A stretch of DNA of 64,000 nt from Phenylobacterium sp. NIBR 498073 (GCF_027286305.1 NZ_CP114599.1:2232001-2296000); one strand, 5' to 3'; positions 6,999 to 16,119 are shown, counted from the first letter of the stretch. A program made the numbers and translations. Notes: a model not told the origin generated them from the letters alone.

Positions 6999-9812
6999 GT
7001 GATCAGCCTCGATACCAATCTGCTGCTAGGCTACTATCAGGCCAGGAACGGCCTGAGCGCCGCCGTGGGCGGAACGTCGACCAATGTCGCTGCGTCGACG
7101 GCGAAAGCCCCGACGCCCCCCTGGAGCACCTTGTCCGCGGCCCCGAAGGCCGACGAGATGCTCAAGAGCGTCATGATGGGCCGCAAGTTCATCGACGAAT
7201 ACCAGACCCAGCTCGACGTCAAAGGCGCCAGCGAGGACTATCGGCAGCTCTTTGCGATCCACCAGGGGCTGTCCACGCTCGAAGCGTTGGCTCGCAAGGC
7301 TGACGACAAGGACACCACCGCGGCCGAGCTGAAGCGCATCCAGGCCTCGTTCACGCGCGGCATGGCCGAGGTGTCCGGCTATATCGACGACGCGAATTTC
7401 GAGAAGCTGCGGCTGACCTACGGCGATGTCGCCGACAAGGGCAAGACGGCGGTTGGCGTGCCGAAGACCGTGCCGAAGTACATGACCTCGACCCTGCACC
7501 AGGGAACGGCGACCGACGCGGTCGAGGCGTTCCAGGGCGACATGAAGTTCAGCGTCAAGATCCGGTTGCCGAACAAGGTCGAGAAGACCATCGACTTCGA
7601 TCTCGCCGAGATGGGCTCGACGACCCGGTCGATGAACGAGGTGGTCAAGTATATCAACGCCAAGCTCAGCGGCGCAGGCTTCAGCACTCGCTTCGCGGTC
7701 GAGAAGATCGCCGGCGCGGAGAAGACCACCGAGGTCAACGGCCGAACGATCAAGCTGGGCAACGAACCCGATAAATTTGCACTGAAAATTCAGGGCGATA
7801 CGACTGAAATCTTGACGTTTTCCGCGCCGGCGACGTCGCCGGCCGTCTACATCACCCAGACCGCCGGAGACCCGAAGCCGGCCAAGACCACGAAGGTCGA
7901 GGACGGGAAGGTGGTCACGGTCACGCCTGATCCGAAGCTGACCGAAGAACTGATCAAGTTCGAGACCGGCACGACCTCGGATGCCGTGCGCCGTCCTGGC
8001 GATGTGAACTGGGTCGAGGGGCGGGTCTTCAACGTGGCGCTGCCCGAGGGCGTGGAGAAGGTCCACAAAACCGTGACGGGGCCCGATGGGGCGCTCTACA
8101 TGCTGGCCGACGTCAACGACACCGTTGATGGCCAGACGATCAAGGGCGCCGGCGACGTCGCGCTGATGAAGTTCGATTCGGCGGGCAAGCTCGTCTACAC
8201 GCGCACGCTCGGGGCTTCGGCCGACGCCACGGGCCTCGGCCTTGCGGTGGGGCCGGATGGCCAGATCGCCGTGTCAGGGTCGGTGACAGGCGGGTTCGCC
8301 GCCAGCGGGGTTCCGATCGGTTCCGGCGCGCTGGAGACGGTCCCTAAGGTCCTGAAGGCCGATAACGGCGTGGACGAAACCAAACCTGACAGCTTCGTTG
8401 CGGTGTTCAGCGCTGCTGGCGATGAAGTGTGGTCGCAGCGGATGGGCGCGCGTGACGACGATGAGGCGACCAGCGTGGCCTTCGGCGCGGACGGTTCGCT
8501 CTATGTGCTCGGCCGCACCAAGGGCGCGATGCCGGGCCAGACGACCAGCGGCAACTGGGACAGCTATCTGCGGGCCTTCGACGCCGAAGGGCGCCTGAAG
8601 TCCACGACCCAGTTCGGGACGTCGGGTGAAGACAAGCCCGCCGGCCTGGTCGTCGACGGAACCAATGTCGTGGTCGCATCGATCGAGGGCGGCGAGGTCA
8701 AGCTGCGTCGCTACGACATGACCGATCCGAAGGCGCCGGCGCTCTCGGCCAACCGCAGCCTGGGCACCCTGGGCGGCGGCTCGATCGCCGGCGTCACCAT
8801 GGACGGCGGCAACATCGTGATCGCCGGTTCGACCGGCGCCACGCTCGGCGTTGCCAACACCACCCGGGCGTCCTCGGGCAGCGTCGATGCGTTCGCCGCG
8901 CGTATCTCGGCGGACCTTTCGTCCAGCGCCGACGCCATCGCCTACTATGGCGGCAGCGGCGATGACCGGGCCACGGCGATGACCGTCGCCGATGGCAAGG
9001 TCTGGCTGACCGGCACCACCAAGACCGACCTCCCGGACATGACCAACCCGGTCGGCAAGGTCGACGGCTTTGCAGTCGGCCTGGATATCGGCGCCGGCGT
9101 GGTGGCCTGGTCGCAGCGTTTCACCGGCTCGGAGAAGATGACCGCGCCGAGCTCGATCGCGGTCGACGCCAGCGGCGCCAGCGCCCTGGATCGGCTGGGC
9201 CTGCCAAGCGGCAAGGTCGAGTATTCCGACTCCCAACTCGTCACCTCGGCGACGGCCGCAAGGCCGGGAGACACCTTCCAGATTCGGCGACGGATCGGCG
9301 GCCCGGCCGTTACCATCACCATCGACGCGAACGACACGCTCGAGACCCTCGCCAAGAAGATCCAGCGGGCGACCTCGTTCGGCGTGAAGGCCGAGGTCGT
9401 CTCGGACGGTGATGTCCGCAAGCTACAGATCCGCCCTCAGAACAGCCGGTCGAGCCTGGAGATCCTCGGCGGGAAGGGCGGCCTCGATGCGCTCGAGGCG
9501 CTGGGGCTGCACGAAGGCTTCGTGCGCAGCACCGTCATGCAGGACGAGAAGATGGTTCCCGGGGACGGGGGCTCGGCCATGTACGGACTGAAAATGGCCC
9601 GCGATCTGTCGCTGTCGACCAAGGACGACATCAAGGCGGCCATCGACAAGCTGACCATGGCCATGTCGGTGCTGCGCGGCGCCTATCGGGACCTGGAACA
9701 GGGCATGAAGCCCGCCAGCGAGACCAAGAAGGCGACGGGCGAAGTGCCGGCCTATCTCAAGAACCAGCTGGCGAACTACCAGGCGGGCCTGAACCGCCTG
9801 ACCGGCGGCTGA
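6999..9812 (+). CDS. flaEY: FlaEY-like flagellin regulatory protein with beta-propeller repeats
   Basis: A 937-residue protein starting at GTG 6999, directly after an in-frame TAG. Residues about 1-170 are mostly helical (LEALARKADDKDTTAAELKRI). About 180-260 and 755-840 resemble flagellin/hook-type insertion modules (VTITIDANDTLETLAKKIQR in the second). Between them, about 340-730 hold repeated propeller blades of the SBBP type (pattern D-F-V-A-x-F-x2-G-x-E-V-W-S-Q, then G-x-D-G-S-L-Y-V-x-G). The C-terminus is helical, like a filament protein. Caulobacter has a regulatory protein of similar size (FlaEY) needed for normal flagellin synthesis; equating them rests on size, composition and locus. 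No signal peptide is seen, so export by the flagellar route is possible. Confidence 0.65.
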   Translation: MISLDTNLLLGYYQARNGLSAAVGGTSTNVAASTAKAPTPPWSTLSAAPKADEMLKSVMMGRKFIDEYQTQLDVKGASEDYRQLFAIHQGLSTLEALARKADDKDTTAAELKRIQASFTRGMAEVSGYIDDANFEKLRLTYGDVADKGKTAVGVPKTVPKYMTSTLHQGTATDAVEAFQGDMKFSVKIRLPNKVEKTIDFDLAEMGSTTRSMNEVVKYINAKLSGAGFSTRFAVEKIAGAEKTTEVNGRTIKLGNEPDKFALKIQGDTTEILTFSAPATSPAVYITQTAGDPKPAKTTKVEDGKVVTVTPDPKLTEELIKFETGTTSDAVRRPGDVNWVEGRVFNVALPEGVEKVHKTVTGPDGALYMLADVNDTVDGQTIKGAGDVALMKFDSAGKLVYTRTLGASADATGLGLAVGPDGQIAVSGSVTGGFAASGVPIGSGALETVPKVLKADNGVDETKPDSFVAVFSAAGDEVWSQRMGARDDDEATSVAFGADGSLYVLGRTKGAMPGQTTSGNWDSYLRAFDAEGRLKSTTQFGTSGEDKPAGLVVDGTNVVVASIEGGEVKLRRYDMTDPKAPALSANRSLGTLGGGSIAGVTMDGGNIVIAGSTGATLGVANTTRASSGSVDAFAARISADLSSSADAIAYYGGSGDDRATAMTVADGKVWLTGTTKTDLPDMTNPVGKVDGFAVGLDIGAGVVAWSQRFTGSEKMTAPSSIAVDASGASALDRLGLPSGKVEYSDSQLVTSATAARPGDTFQIRRRIGGPAVTITIDANDTLETLAKKIQRATSFGVKAEVVSDGDVRKLQIRPQNSRSSLEILGGKGGLDALEALGLHEGFVRSTVMQDEKMVPGDGGSAMYGLKMARDLSLSTKDDIKAAIDKLTMAMSVLRGAYRDLEQGMKPASETKKATGEVPAYLKNQLANYQAGLNRLTGG

Positions 9813-9860
9813 TCCAGACGCGCGCTTGAAACCGTCACACGCACGGTCTAGCGAGGGCGT

Positions 9861-10541
9861 ATGGAGTTCCTGAAAGATCGGCGCACGCTTCTGGCCCTTG
9901 TCGGCGGCGCGCTCGCCCTGTTGGCCGGCCTGATCATCGCCAATGTGATGGTCAACAAAGGCAAGGACGAGAAGCCTTCTGCGCCCCCCGCCTCCAAGGG
10001 CGGGCTGGTCGTGGAGACCGGCGCGCCGGACGACGGCCGTCTGGACCCAGCAAAACCCCTACGCTGCTTCGTCGCTGGCCAGTATGCCGGGGAGATGACC
10101 CTGGCCGACTGCGCCAAGCGCAATGGCGTGGCGACCGGCGCACTCGACGTCGGCGTCGACGAGGCCGGCAATCTGGCCGCGGCCGATCAGGCCGGGACGA
10201 TGCTGACGCCGCTGCCGCCGCAGCCGGAGGCGGTCACCCCGCTCAATCCCGCCCCGACGACGCCCGTGCAGGCGCCGACGGCGACCAACGCCCCTGCTGG
10301 CGGATGCTGGCGCTATGTCGACGGCGGATGGCGCAAGCTGCCCAACGACCTGACCCTCAACGCCTGCGTCCAGACGCTGTTCGCCGGCCGCTGCGAGCGG
10401 CCCGGCGGGGCGACCTACGGGCGCTGGATGCAGCAAACGTTGCGGCTGGTGCCGGGAAGGGTGGAGGTGTCGGGCGACAATCGGAGCTTCCGTCCCCTGG
10501 CCGAACAGGCGCAGAACTGTTCGATCTCCACCATCGGCTAG
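9861..10541 (+). CDS. Membrane-anchored envelope protein with Cys-Trp domain
   Basis: A 226-residue protein of unknown function. One N-terminal membrane segment (about residues 9-29, LLALVGGALALLAGLIIANV) is followed by a Lys/Pro-rich linker, a short Cys-containing segment (RCFVAGQ...LADCAKR, about 68-92) and a Pro-rich stretch. The C-terminal domain starts GGCWRYVDGGWRKL with further cysteines (NACVQTL, AGRCER). The last domain recalls the lipoproteins at 10587 and 40885, which share a CW...TLExC pattern. It would face the periplasm. It starts 48 nt after the FlaEY-like gene, so could be co-transcribed, but no flagellar role is established. Confidence 0.75.
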   Translation: MEFLKDRRTLLALVGGALALLAGLIIANVMVNKGKDEKPSAPPASKGGLVVETGAPDDGRLDPAKPLRCFVAGQYAGEMTLADCAKRNGVATGALDVGVDEAGNLAAADQAGTMLTPLPPQPEAVTPLNPAPTTPVQAPTATNAPAGGCWRYVDGGWRKLPNDLTLNACVQTLFAGRCERPGGATYGRWMQQTLRLVPGRVEVSGDNRSFRPLAEQAQNCSISTIG

Positions 10542-10586
10542 GTGTTCGCCCTGCCGCCGCCGCAATCGCGACTATAGGCTGATCCC

Positions 10587-10976
10587 ATGCTGCTACGCTT
10601 CGCCCTCGTCGCTGGTCTTTCCGCGGTCGCGCTGGCCGCCTGCTCCAAGCGCACCCTGCCGCCGGGCGGCGAGGGGATCTGCTGGAACGTCACCAGGACC
10701 TCCGACGGCGAGCTGAAATACCACAAGCTGAAGACCGACGTTCCGACCCTGGAGCACTGCGCGGCTGAGCTCGAAAGCATGCGCATCCGATTCCTGCGGA
10801 TGGGCGGTTCGGTCCGCGAGGTGACCGGCGCCTACAAGGGCAGCTTCATCTTCGTCGAGCGCCGCGGAATCTTCACCGCGCCTTCCATGGAAGAGCATCC
10901 CTATCTCGCGCTGGTGCGGACGGGCGACGGACGCCTGGCGATCCCCGGCGCCATGCCGCAGCAGCCCGCTCCTTAA
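10587..10976 (+). CDS. Small lipoprotein, Cys-Trp family
   Basis: A 129-residue protein. The N-terminal signal ends in a lipobox (AVALAAC, Cys about 19), predicting a lipid-anchored periplasmic protein. The mature part carries GICWNV, TLEHCAAELESMRI and VTGAYKGSFIFV. The lipoprotein at 40885-41259 has the same three blocks (GVCWRM, TLENCAVQLEGLRI, VTGAFQGRFIYV), so the two are clear paralogues. Two cysteines in each mature domain could form a disulfide. The function is unknown. The gene follows 9861-10541 by 45 nt. Confidence 0.8.
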   Translation: MLLRFALVAGLSAVALAACSKRTLPPGGEGICWNVTRTSDGELKYHKLKTDVPTLEHCAAELESMRIRFLRMGGSVREVTGAYKGSFIFVERRGIFTAPSMEEHPYLALVRTGDGRLAIPGAMPQQPAP

Positions 10977-11025
10977 GGCGGCGCAGGGCGCGACGAAAAC
11001 GCTGTGGACTATGCGTTAACGTCGT

Positions 11026-11040
11026 GAACGTATAGCGAAC
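11026..11040. promoter_or_regulatory. LexA (SOS) box upstream of ssb
   Basis: GAAC-GTATAGC-GAAC is an exact alphaproteobacterial LexA operator (GAAC-N7-GAAC, reverse complement GTTC-N7-GTTC), centred about 93 nt before the ssb ATG. It predicts DNA-damage induction of ssb. Confidence 0.85.
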
Positions 11041-11125
11041 ATCGACATTGATCCGTGCGGCGGCGTCGTCTAGCGTCCCGCGCTTGGGCGAAAGCCCGCA
11101 AGCACGGAAAGCAAGGGACAAGCTC

Positions 11126-11650
11126 ATGGCGGGCAGCGTCAACAAGGTCATTCTGGTCGGCAATCTCGGCGCCGACCCCGAGATCCGCAGCCTGAATTCA
11201 GGCGATCGGGTCGCCAACCTGCGCATTGCGACCTCGGAAACCTGGCGCGACCGCAGCTCCGGCGAGCGCAAGGAAAAGACCGAGTGGCACCGCGTGGTGA
11301 TCTTCAACGACAACCTCGTGAAGGTGGCCGAGCAGTACCTGCGCAAGGGTTCGAAGGTCTACATCGAGGGGGCGATCCAGACCCGCAAGTGGACCGATCA
11401 GTCGGGCCAGGAAAAGTATTCGACCGAGATCGTCCTGCAGAAGTTCCGCGGCGAACTGACGATGCTGGACGGGCGTGGTGATGGCGAGCGCAGCGGCGGC
11501 GGCGACTACGGCGGCGACTATGGCGGCGGAAGCGGCGGCGGCGGCGGCTACGGGGGCGGCGGGGGCGGTTTCGGCGGGGGCTCGCGCAACCAAAGCTCCG
11601 GGCCGCGGGAAGACTTCTCGGCCGACTTGGACGACGAAATCCCGTTCTAG
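11126..11650 (+). CDS. ssb: Single-stranded DNA-binding protein
   Basis: A 174-residue SSB. The OB-fold spans about 1-112 ([63 protein letters not shown]). A Gly-rich linker (about 122-157) follows, and the C-terminal tip is DLDDEIPF, the acidic tail that recruits repair and replication proteins. The ATG at 11126 starts the standard MAGSVNKV; the frame upstream is not SSB-like. A perfect SOS box lies upstream and a terminator follows. The 'GGYGGGGGG' linker is encoded by GGC/GGG repeats, likely to vary in length between strains. Confidence 0.97.
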   Translation: MAGSVNKVILVGNLGADPEIRSLNSGDRVANLRIATSETWRDRSSGERKEKTEWHRVVIFNDNLVKVAEQYLRKGSKVYIEGAIQTRKWTDQSGQEKYSTEIVLQKFRGELTMLDGRGDGERSGGGDYGGDYGGGSGGGGGYGGGGGGFGGGSRNQSSGPREDFSADLDDEIPF

Positions 11651-11679
11651 AGCGGAACTAGTTTAGTCACGTAAATTGG

Positions 11680-11713
11680 CGGCCGGTTCTCCTTGGAGCC
11701 GGCCGTTTTCTTA
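11680..11713 (+). terminator. Rho-independent terminator after ssb
   Basis: The stem CGGCCGG...CCGGCCG has an inner CTCC/GGAG extension and is followed by TTTTCTTATT. It marks the boundary between ssb and the recombinase segment. Confidence 0.8.
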
Positions 11714-11780
11714 TTGCACCTTTCCCGGTTGCTGTTGGTCGTCATAGCCTGAGAAGACCTACGTCGGGGAAGGCGTCCAC

Positions 11781-13079
11781 ATGTGTTGGCCTGTCGTCCG
11801 TTTGCACGTGCGCCCTTCTGGCGAACGTATTCCGCTCCTTGTCGACCGGGACCTCGGCGTTCCGCTGCAGATGCCGACGCTCTACGTGCTGACCGCCCTG
11901 CGTTCGCGCGCCGCAAACACCATCGCGCAGCATCTCGTCGGCCTTCAGGTCCTGCTCCTGTGGTGCCGTTCGGCGCGCATATCCCTTGAAGATCGTGTCG
12001 ACTCCGGAACGCTGTTTCGGGCCTACGAACTCGACGCCCTTTGGGACGCGGCGGCCCGTCCAATCGCCCACTTTCGGCAGGAGCCCGCGGCGCGCAGCCA
12101 ACGATCGCGGAACGTCGTCGGGTTTGACCAGACAACGCCCTCGCTAGGGCAAGACACCGTAGGAAATCGACGCCGGGCCATAAGGCGATATCTGGCCTGG
12201 CTCAGCGAGCGGCGTCTATTCGCGTTAGGCCACCAGCCAGATGCGCAAAAGACTTACAGGGACGCGCGCGACGAATTGCTGCGCTCGCTGGATGCCCGAT
12301 CAGCCCGCCACGGCCGGAGCGGTGACCCGCGGCAAGGCCTCGATGACGCGGAGCGGCGCGCGTTGCTCGACGCCATCGATCCGGGAAGTGAAGCGAACCC
12401 ATGGAAGGAGGCGGCCGTCCGTCAGCGCAACTTGCTGATGATCATGCTGTTGCTTCAGCTGGGCTTGCGACGCGGAGAGCTGCTTGCCCTCCGCGTGGAG
12501 GACATCGACCTGCAACGCGGACAGGTTCGGCTGATCCGACGCCCGGACGACAAAAGGGATTCGCGAAAGCGACAGCCGGTGCTTAAGACCCAAGGCAGGT
12601 TGCTGGATCTGCGATCGGACCTCGCGGACTTGGTTTCGACTTACATCCTACATTCTGACACCCAGAACGCCAAGGTCTATGTCGAGGCCACGTCGGACAT
12701 TATCGACCGGCTAGACAAGGCCCTCGCGCTCAAGCTGGCGCCTCTCGCGCAAGCGTTCACGGGCCATTTCATCTCGGCAGAGGAGTTGCGCAAAGCGCCT
12801 GGGGGTGTTGTGCGTGGCGGCGCTCAAGCACCACCCCTGGGCGCCTGCGGTCAGCAAGCTTTCTGCGGCTTTGCGGCGCCCATCGCTTGCTACACCTGTC
12901 GGCAGTTTCGACCGTGGCGCGATGGCCCGCATGCGGCCGTCCTGGAGAGGTTGATCCGCGAGCGGGAGCGGCTGCAGTCCACGACAGACTCACGCATCGC
13001 GTCGGTGAACGATCGGACCATCCTCGCGGTTGCCGAGGTGGTCCGCCTCTGTGAGGAGGGTGCCAACATTGAAGAGTGA
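11781..13079 (+). pseudogene. Tyrosine recombinase-like chimera, catalytic half missing
   Basis: A 432-residue ORF. The N-terminal part resembles a core-binding domain (RRAIRRYLAWLSERRLFALG). Then comes the start of a tyrosine recombinase catalytic domain with LLQLGLRRGELLALRVEDID, whose box-I Arg is at about 230. After about residue 290 the expected H-x-x-R, H/W and Tyr are absent. The text switches to a different tail with Cys pairs (GxCGQQAFCGF; CYTCRQFRPWRDGPH, Cys at 370 and 373) like the C-terminal end of large integrases found in multi-recombinase elements. The simplest reading is an in-frame deletion fusing two neighbouring integrase genes. It overlaps the next ORF by 11 nt. It is probably not active as a recombinase. 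The domain reading is from recognisable motifs only. Confidence 0.65.
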
Positions 13080-13968
13080 TGGCGTCCAACTCGCTGGCGA
13101 AGTTGTCTACTTTTCTCCTCGTGTCGAATTGAGTGCATTGGAGAATTTGGCTGGGTTCATAGCGCTGGCACGGGACCAGCTGACCATCTTCGGGCGTGAC
13201 CTGGAGTGGGACGCGGGGAGTTGGGACGTGACCGCTACCACGCATGCAAGTGGGCTTGGACGCACACGCATGAGCTTCTCAGGGCTTGGGCAAGCAGCTC
13301 GTCCGATGGCGGTCGGAATAGGCGACTTCGCGAGGGCTTACCTCCGCTATCAGCAAGGGCTGAATCCCATCCGAGGGCAGCAGCAGAGGCTCGCAGCGTT
13401 TCGTGCCCTGGACGCCGTAGGGGACTTTAGCAGTCTTCAGGACGTCACGCGGATTACGCCGCTGCATCTGGACGCCGCCGTTGAGCAGATCGCGTCGCAC
13501 TACAGCGAGACCGGCGCATACCGCATTGCCAGCCAACTAGAGGCGATCGGTCGATTTTTATCCGACAACAGTCTGGTGGCGATGCCATTCCAGTGGACGC
13601 ACTCCCTTTGCCGCCCCAGCGATACGGTTCGCATCGGCCGGGAGTACGAAGACCGTCGCGCGCGAAAGCTCCCGTCACAGCGTGCGCTTGAGGCAGTGGC
13701 CTTCGCGTTCCGCGCGGCCGACAACCCCAGTGACAGGATTGCGGCGGCGGCGGAGCGCGACCTGCAACTCGAGGTCCGGGATGTCGACGCCTTCCACGAC
13801 CGCTTCATCGATGTTGATGGCACAGCGCTCTTCCACGTCGGAACCTCGCTCAAGGACGCGGGCCGGCGCGCATTCATGATCAGCCGTCTGGAGGCCCCTG
13901 CGAATGTCTCTAGTGCTCGCTCTGCGATCGAAGCCGCTTGGGCGCGTGCGCGTCCGATAGTGGTCTGA
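13069..13968 (+). pseudogene. Second truncated recombinase-like ORF
   Basis: A 299-residue ORF read from TTG 13069, which has AGGAGG 11-16 nt upstream; GTG 13060 is an alternative. It begins inside the preceding ORF, so the pair looks translationally coupled. Residues up to about 225 have the look of the N-terminal and core-binding region of a large tyrosine recombinase (FARAYLRYQQG, RKLPSQRALEAVAFAFRAA). The catalytic R/H/R/Y region is missing; the text passes at about residue 226 into ERDLQLEVRDVDAFHDRFID and a tail ending ARARPIVV, which may come from another gene. Like its neighbour it looks like an internally deleted mobile-element gene. No function is claimed. Confidence 0.5.
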
Positions 13969-14076
13969 GAGTCCTGATCGCCTCACCGCAGGTCGCCGAG
14001 GGCAGCGCGCAACTCTTAATCCTCTCGCTCTCTCCCCCGCCCCCCTCTCTCACTCTCCGGGGGGCATTATTTACAC

Positions 14077-14108
14077 GCGGCGTGCGCGCGCCTGATGGCG
14101 CACGCCGC
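14077..14108. repeat. Inverted repeat at right side of recombinase segment
   Basis: GCGGCGTGCGC (14077-14087) and GCGCACGCCGC (14098-14108) are perfect inverted arms around a 10-nt loop. There is no T tract on either side, so it is either an element end or a structural hairpin. Confidence 0.5.
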
Positions 14109-14161
14109 TTCGCCGCAGTTGTTGACGCGCCGCAAGCTTGTAGAGCAGCTTAGTGCAAGAA

Positions 14162-14185
14162 AAACAGCGGCTTGCGCCGCTGTTT
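14162..14185 (-). terminator. Hairpin terminator, minus-strand orientation
   Basis: AAACAGCGGC / GCCGCTGTTT (10-bp stem, 4-nt loop) is preceded on the plus strand by AAGAAAA, so the minus-strand transcript ends in a U-rich run. It lies about 100 nt beyond the DUF885 gene, which is transcribed towards it. Confidence 0.65.
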
Positions 14186-14235
14186 ACCGCCTTAGGTCCG
14201 CATAACCGTTCTAGGCGTCACACCGACAGATCAGG

Positions 14236-14262
14236 GGGCCGGCCGCATTGGCCGGCCCTTTT
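14236..14262 (+). terminator. Hairpin terminator, plus-strand orientation
   Basis: GGGCCGGCC / GGCCGGCCC (9-bp perfect stem, loop gcatt) followed by TTTT. No plus-strand gene ends closely upstream (the nearest is the recombinase-like ORF at 13968), so it may be a leftover of the original gene order. Confidence 0.65.
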
Positions 14263-14281
14263 GATTCCGGCGCCGGGGGCT

Positions 14282-16099
14282 TCAGGCGATGCGGCCGCCG
14301 TTGCGCGCCCAGCCGTCGAGGTGGGCGCTTAACACCGAGAGCGGAACCGCTCCGTAGAGCAGGCCGGCGTCGTGGAAGGCGCGGATGTCGAAGGCGGCGC
14401 CCATCCGGGCCCTGGCCGACTCGCGGGCCTCCACCCAGACCTGGTGGCCCAGCATGTAGCTCGATGCCTGGCCTGGCTGGACGCAGTAGCGTTCGACCTC
14501 GCGGGCGACGCTGGTCTCCTTGTCGCCGAGGGTGTCGACCATGTAGCCGATCGCCTGCTCGCGGCTCCAGCGCTTGTGGTGCAGACCGGAGTCCACGACC
14601 AGCCGCGCCGCCCGGAACAGCAGCGAGGCGAGGTAACCGAGCCGGCCCAGCGGATCGGTCTCGAAGGCGCCCATCTCGTCGGAGAGCTGTTCGGCGTAGA
14701 GCGCCCAGCCTTCCGAGTAGCCGGAGAACAGCGGCATGCGCCGCATCAGCGGCAGACCCTTGGCCTCCATCGCCAGCGCGATCTGCAGGTGATGGCCGGG
14801 CAGCACTTCGTGGTGGACCAGGGTCGGCAGATCCAGGCGCGGCTGTTCGGCCGTGTCGCGCAGGTTGATGTAGAAGATCCCAGGCCGCGAGCCGTCCACC
14901 GAGCCCGGCTGATAGGATCCGCCCGGCGCCCCGGCTTCGATCGTGATCGGCACGCGGGCGATCTCGACCGACGCCTGGGGCAGGGTCCCGAAGTACTGCG
15001 GCAGCCGCTTGCGCATCGCCTCGGCCATGCCGTTCATGTCAGCCAGGAGCTGGGCGCGCCCGGCGTCGGTGTTCGGATAGAGCTGGTCCGGTCGCCGCCG
15101 CAGGGCCGAGACGCGCTGGCCGACCGAGCCCTGGCTCAGGCCCTGCGCCTTGAGGATCCCGTCCGCCCGTGCGGTCAGCTCAGCGACCCGTTCCAGGCCA
15201 AGGCGATGGATGTCGTCGCCGCTCATGTCCGTGGTCGTGAACGAGCGGACGGCGAAGCGGTAGTAGGCCTCGCCCTGCGGTAGGCGCCAGCATCCGGCGT
15301 CGTGCGAGGCGGTCGGCAGGGCTTGCTGCAGAAGGTCCAGTTGGCGGCGCAGGGCGGGGTAGACGGCGGTCTCGACGATCTTGCTCGCGCGCGCCTGCCA
15401 GTCGCCCCCCAGACCCTTCTCGGTCGTGCGCCGCGTGAGGTTGGTCACCAGCTCGGACCGATCCGACGTCGGCGAGAGCATGGCGGCGATCTGCCCGGAG
15501 GTGGTGCGCAGGATGAAGTCCGGCGGCGCAGCTCCGCGCGCGAAGTCGGCGCGGACGCGCTCTGATTCCTGGTCGAGCGAGGGGCCGAAGGCCGCCAGCC
15601 GGTCCAGATAGGCCTCGGCGTCGTCGGCGCCGGAGATGGTGTGCTGCGTGCCGAGGAAGCCCGGGATGCTGCGGTAGTTCCCGCTGAGCTGCGAGACGAT
15701 GTAGGGAACCGCGCCGCCGACCCCCGGGTCGCCATAGGGGAAGTCGTATCCCTGCAGGGTGACGTCGGCCAGATACGCCGCTGTGCGATAGTTGAGCAGG
15801 TCGCCGCCGCGCAGCGAGGCCGGATCGAACTGGCGCAGATCGGCGCTCATCTGCGCGAACAGCGCCCTCATCTTCGCTGGTCCGGCGACGGAGCGGTCGT
15901 CTAGGCGGTGCTTGGCGGGGGCGTTGGCGCCGGTGTCGAGCCCGGTCAGCGTCATCAGCTGCGGCGAGGCGCTCAGCGCGTCCTGCATCGCCTTGTCCAT
16001 CAGGGCGGTGAGGCGCGGGCCGTCCGCCGTCTGCGCGGCGGCGGGGGAGGCGGCCAGGGCGGCGGCGCCCGCCAGCAGGAGGTCGCGGCGGTTCAGCAT
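14282..16099 (-). CDS. Secreted DUF885-family putative metallopeptidase
   Basis: A 605-residue protein. The N-terminus MLNRRDLLLAGAAALAASPAAA looks like a twin-arginine signal, so export to the periplasm is likely. The body matches the DUF885 family, including LVHHEVLPGHHLQIAL (about 430-445), an HExxxGHH-type metal-binding motif, and later LGDKETSVAREVERYCVQPGQ with SYMLGHQ near the C-terminus. Family members are predicted zinc-dependent peptidases whose substrates are mostly unknown. Length is typical (about 580-620). The gene is divergent from none of its neighbours: sodC lies upstream on the same strand, 71 nt away. Confidence 0.9.
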   Translation of the reverse strand: MLNRRDLLLAGAAALAASPAAAQTADGPRLTALMDKAMQDALSASPQLMTLTGLDTGANAPAKHRLDDRSVAGPAKMRALFAQMSADLRQFDPASLRGGDLLNYRTAAYLADVTLQGYDFPYGDPGVGGAVPYIVSQLSGNYRSIPGFLGTQHTISGADDAEAYLDRLAAFGPSLDQESERVRADFARGAAPPDFILRTTSGQIAAMLSPTSDRSELVTNLTRRTTEKGLGGDWQARASKIVETAVYPALRRQLDLLQQALPTASHDAGCWRLPQGEAYYRFAVRSFTTTDMSGDDIHRLGLERVAELTARADGILKAQGLSQGSVGQRVSALRRRPDQLYPNTDAGRAQLLADMNGMAEAMRKRLPQYFGTLPQASVEIARVPITIEAGAPGGSYQPGSVDGSRPGIFYINLRDTAEQPRLDLPTLVHHEVLPGHHLQIALAMEAKGLPLMRRMPLFSGYSEGWALYAEQLSDEMGAFETDPLGRLGYLASLLFRAARLVVDSGLHHKRWSREQAIGYMVDTLGDKETSVAREVERYCVQPGQASSYMLGHQVWVEARESARARMGAAFDIRAFHDAGLLYGAVPLSVLSAHLDGWARNGGRIA

Positions 16100-16119
16100 C
16101 GGCGATGTTCCGGAAATGA

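Larger units (their letters stand above)
13969..14281. other. Repeat-rich intergenic region at the end of the recombinase segment
   Basis: No gene is seen in these 313 bases. They hold a nearly pure pyrimidine tract (14021-14058), a perfect 11-bp inverted repeat (14077-14108) and two terminator-like hairpins (14162-14185 and 14236-14262). I found no convincing direct repeat matching the region before 11781 that would mark attachment sites. Confidence 0.6.

Noticed and set aside
11651..14281. Intact integrative element or prophage
   Set aside because: No catalytic recombinase, structural genes, tRNA site or matching direct repeats are visible.
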